Shown one piece after another: positions 6,745 through 7,173 of a stretch of 7,173 bases of DNA. This stretch comes from Bacteroidales bacterium (GTDB lineage Bacteria; Bacteroidota; Bacteroidia; Bacteroidales; WCHB1-69), in contig JAISRU010000208.1 of assembly GCA_031273515.1 (NCBI GenBank), positions 1 to 7,173 on the forward strand. The letters are read 5' to 3'. Position numbers and translations under genes: made by a program. Positions within the stretch are counted from its first letter, which is position 1, and each line of letters begins with the position of its first letter. The notes below the pieces were generated by a model that did no database searches, had not been told where the DNA came from, and worked only from the letters and a program-made list of their open reading frames with translations.

Positions 6745-6842
6745 TTTCTATACACATCCTTTCCGACATGTATAGAAAACAGGCTTTTTCGATACATATT
6801 CCGGTGGAAGTGTATGCAAACCGTCCGATTTCCATACAAATC
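6745..6842. repeat. Degenerate 42-bp tandem repeat with stem-loop units
   Basis: Units begin at 6745, 6787 and 6829, each exactly 42 bases apart, with the conserved head TTTCnATACAnATnC. The first unit is also a stem-loop: TTTCTATACA (6745-6754) pairs perfectly with TGTATAGAAA (6769-6778). In the second unit TTTCGATACA is matched at the same 24-base offset by TGTATGCAAA, with two mismatches. The third unit fades out after its head. Because 42 is a multiple of three, frames on both strands stay open and give 14-residue peptide repeats. I regard these as a by-product, not a gene. Confidence 0.55.
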
Positions 6843-6902
6843 AATATCCAACAGTAATTTCGGAATTTTATAACTCATATATCTATTTTATTATTAATAG
6901 TT

Positions 6903-7040
6903 TTATTTCTCTATTTCCCTCTCCACCATTTCCTTCGCATCCTCCAGCAACCTTTCACTTTCCCTGCGAAGGGCAAAACTTTGGGTGATTAACTCCGCTA
7001 TTTGGCATTGAATTTCGACGTCAATAAGAGGGATATACAT
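6903..7040 (-). pseudogene. C-terminal remnant of a type I restriction specificity (HsdS-like) subunit
   Basis: From ATG at 7040 the minus strand encodes 45 residues and ends in TAA at 6903. The peptide starts MYIPLIDVEIQ, continues QIAELITQSFALRRESERL and ends in LLEDAKEMVEREIEK. This is the typical C-terminal tail of HsdS-like subunits: an IPL...IQ..I motif followed by a charged amphipathic helix with the S-F-x-L-R-x-E-S-x-x-L-L-E-x-A-K pattern. In a complete subunit this helix follows the second target-recognition domain. Neither recognition domain is present here. The frame is closed by a TGA a few codons upstream of the ATG, and the DNA directly upstream encodes a different protein family in another frame. 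A functional short protein is unlikely; it reads as the broken 3' end of a gene. Confidence 0.7.
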
Positions 7041-7173
7041 CTTTTTTATTAACGAAAGTCAAATCGGGATAATAGTTTTGCTGTTCGGCAAGAATTATAT
7101 TGTAACCTGCTTCTTCGGCAAACTGTATGATTTGCGGGAAGACATGTATTTCAAGTATTTTTGAAACAATTTT
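7021..7173 (-). pseudogene. EcoRV-family restriction endonuclease fragment, broken and cut by window edge
   Basis: From the right edge the minus strand is open for 50 codons and stops at TGA 7023-7021. The first ~40 residues align without gaps to EcoRV residues about 38-77, with about 17 identities by eye. The match includes the active-site Glu (E45 in EcoRV) in KILEIHV, P-x-I-I and AEEAGY, the minor-groove Q-loop QQN (EcoRV 68-70), and YPD with catalytic Asp (D74). The homology stops after LTFVNKKD, and the next residues VYPSY are the wrong frame of the downstream HsdS tail. The second half of the active site (D90 and K92 of EcoRV) and the rest of the enzyme are absent, so even with the unseen 5' end this copy should be catalytically dead. 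The family call rests on recalled EcoRV sequence, not on a search. Confidence 0.65.

Noticed and set aside
6362..6878. Overlapping small frames on both strands of the repeat region
   Set aside because: They translate REP-like, hairpin and 42-bp tandem repeats. Frames open on both strands at once are explained by repeat periodicity.
6903..7040. Reading the 45-residue HsdS tail as an intact small gene, such as an antitoxin
   Set aside because: The sequence fits the HsdS C-terminal helix, begins abruptly at a junction with another gene remnant, and has no separate promoter or ribosome site.

Overview
The window looks like chromosomal DNA from a Bacteroidota member, probably Bacteroidales. The grounds are the moderate A+T content, a promoter-like TTTG / TAnnTTTG pair upstream of the first gene, proteins that read like Bacteroidales efflux components, and intergenic palindromic repeats of a kind common in that phylum. 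This is inference from style; no rRNA or other marker gene is present.

Positions 1-5847 hold one leftward (minus-strand) gene cluster. In transcription order it is a small secreted DUF2147 protein (5847-5407), a lipoprotein membrane-fusion protein (5366-4287), an AcrB/HAE1-type RND permease (4287-1153) and a TolC-family outer-membrane factor that runs off the left edge (1160 to <1). The three efflux genes are tightly coupled: the fusion-protein stop and permease start share one base, and the permease stop and outer-membrane-factor start overlap by 8 bases. Together they encode a complete inner membrane-periplasm-outer membrane proton-driven efflux pump of unknown substrate. No regulator gene lies in the window. 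A candidate promoter at 5871-5903 would serve the cluster and argues that DUF2147 starts at 5847, not at the longest-frame ATG at 5877.

Positions 5904-6900 contain no convincing gene but are dense in small palindromic elements. They include two inverted copies of an ~80-bp two-hairpin element (6162-6242 and 6334-6412) with exchanged hairpin stems, a REP-like pair facing each other (6504-6538 and 6657-6691), another inverted-repeat element (6064-6131), and a degenerate 42-bp tandem repeat (6745-6842). Four of the hairpins from different families carry the same GTAG at the loop.

Positions 6903-7173 hold wreckage of restriction-modification genes on the minus strand. A 50-residue stretch from the right edge matches the N-terminal half of the EcoRV catalytic core, including the Glu, the Gln-Gln-Asn loop and the Pro-Asp motif. 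It breaks off at an A6 run and is followed one base out of frame by the C-terminal helix of a type I HsdS-like specificity subunit. The efflux operon is ordinary; the repeat island and the chimeric restriction remnant are the parts worth attention. I did not find strong evidence of a wholly new system.
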